A stretch of DNA of 64,000 nt. It comes from Hyphomicrobiales bacterium. Lineage in GTDB: Bacteria; Pseudomonadota; Alphaproteobacteria; Rhizobiales; Xanthobacteraceae. Positions 63,756 through 64,000 of this stretch are shown piece by piece. The notes below the pieces were generated by a model that did not search any database, was not told the DNA's origin, and was given only the letters and a program-made list of their open reading frames with translations. The position numbers and the translations under genes were made by a program. The number at the start of each line of letters is the position of its first letter. Position 1 is the first letter of the stretch. The DNA lies in contig JAFKKM010000013.1 in assembly GCA_017305555.1 (NCBI GenBank), positions 1 to 64,000 of the forward strand. Reading direction: 5' to 3'.

Positions 63756-64000
63756 GTGCTGGATGACTTCGCCGGCATACGCGTACTAGACGTTAGCCAG
63801 GGTTTCGCCGGGCCGTATTGCGGAGCGATCCTCGCGCGCGGCGGCGCATCGGTGATCAAAGTCGAGCCGCCGGCGGGCGACTGGGCACGCACGATCGGCG
63901 GCTCTATCGAGGGCCATACCGCGTTCAGTCTGGTGCCGAACATCGGCAAGCGCGGCATCTGTATCGATGGCGGAAAGGCAGCGGGTCGCGATCTGCTGGC
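63756..64000 (+). CDS. Class III (CaiB/BaiF) CoA-transferase, N-terminal part (3' end outside window)
   Basis: The frame is open to the window edge, showing about 81 residues. It starts with GTG 63756 after AGAGGAG. FAGIRVLDVSQGFAGPYCGA with ILARGGASVIKVEPPAGDWAR is the typical N-terminus of class III CoA-transferases, which move CoA between organic acids. The catalytic Asp region is beyond the window. It is divergent from the TetR gene and should be regulated by it. Confidence 0.85.
   Translation, partial: MLDDFAGIRVLDVSQGFAGPYCGAILARGGASVIKVEPPAGDWARTIGGSIEGHTAFSLVPNIGKRGICIDGGKAAGRDLL

Overview
The window looks like a chromosomal segment of an alphaproteobacterium of the Rhizobiales, most likely Nitrobacteraceae (Bradyrhizobium, Rhodopseudomonas, Afipia or Tardiphaga type). 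The evidence is a moderately high GC content, the glpR-glpDSTPQUV glycerol locus in the order described for Rhizobium, the fused PhaAB-type Mrp antiporter, and palindromic intergenic repeats of the GTCATTGCGAGCGCAGCGAA kind that are common in Bradyrhizobium relatives. These are inferences from gene content; no search was run. I saw no rRNA genes, no complete tRNA gene and no CRISPR array.

Layout. 1-2726 (+): end of a sugar or polyol catabolic operon (Gfo/Idh/MocA dehydrogenase, DUF993 aldolase-like protein, xylose-isomerase-like TIM barrel). 3097-11966 (-): glycerol regulator, dehydrogenase and complete ABC importer, ending at a strong terminator. 11967-13547: decayed DNA with an HtrA protease remnant. 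13548-15601 (-): translationally coupled zinc metallopeptidase and ATP-grasp ligase. 15865-18051 (-): acetoacetyl-CoA synthetase. 18258-18800: mosaic of a broken ABC substrate-binding gene and a broken integrase. 18939-28373: a compact lipid-polyketide cluster (fatty acyl-AMP ligase with ACP, luciferase-like monooxygenase, type III polyketide synthase, ICMT-type methyltransferase, KAS II, divergent SAM methyltransferase), followed by a two-component system. 28600-29034: acyl-CoA ligase pseudogene. 29330-35291 (-): six genes for exported or membrane proteins (two with LprI-like N-termini, one DUF4424), with a divergent AraC regulator at 35441. 36758-36855: relic of conjugation gene trbI. 37140-39956 (-): TetR, macrolide-type glycosyltransferase and arylamine N-acetyltransferase. 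40159-45396: L,D-transpeptidase, DsbA-like and DsbD genes divergent from an OmpR-type two-component system. 45418-48973: methionine gamma-lyase, a decayed CoA-transferase locus, a truncated alcohol dehydrogenase and a divergent Lrp regulator. 49419-50664 (-): MscS channel and a 54-residue membrane protein. 51335-57350 (+): mrpA(B)CDEFG cation/proton antiporter, followed by a small hydrophilic protein and a tandem universal stress protein. 58755-60066: decayed DNA. 60067-64000: TetR, unknown protein, GST-like protein and SDR (-), divergent from a class III CoA-transferase (+) across two phased operator-like sites.

The strongest candidate for an undescribed system is the FAAL / type III PKS cluster at 18939-28373. 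Its gene complement predicts a methylated, long-chain alkyl pyrone, resorcinol or related lipid made under its own two-component control. Secondary candidates are the peptidase/ATP-grasp pair and the AraC-linked exported-protein operon. Functional islands alternate with relics of an integrase, trbI, transporters and oxidoreductases, which suggests repeated gain and loss of mobile DNA.
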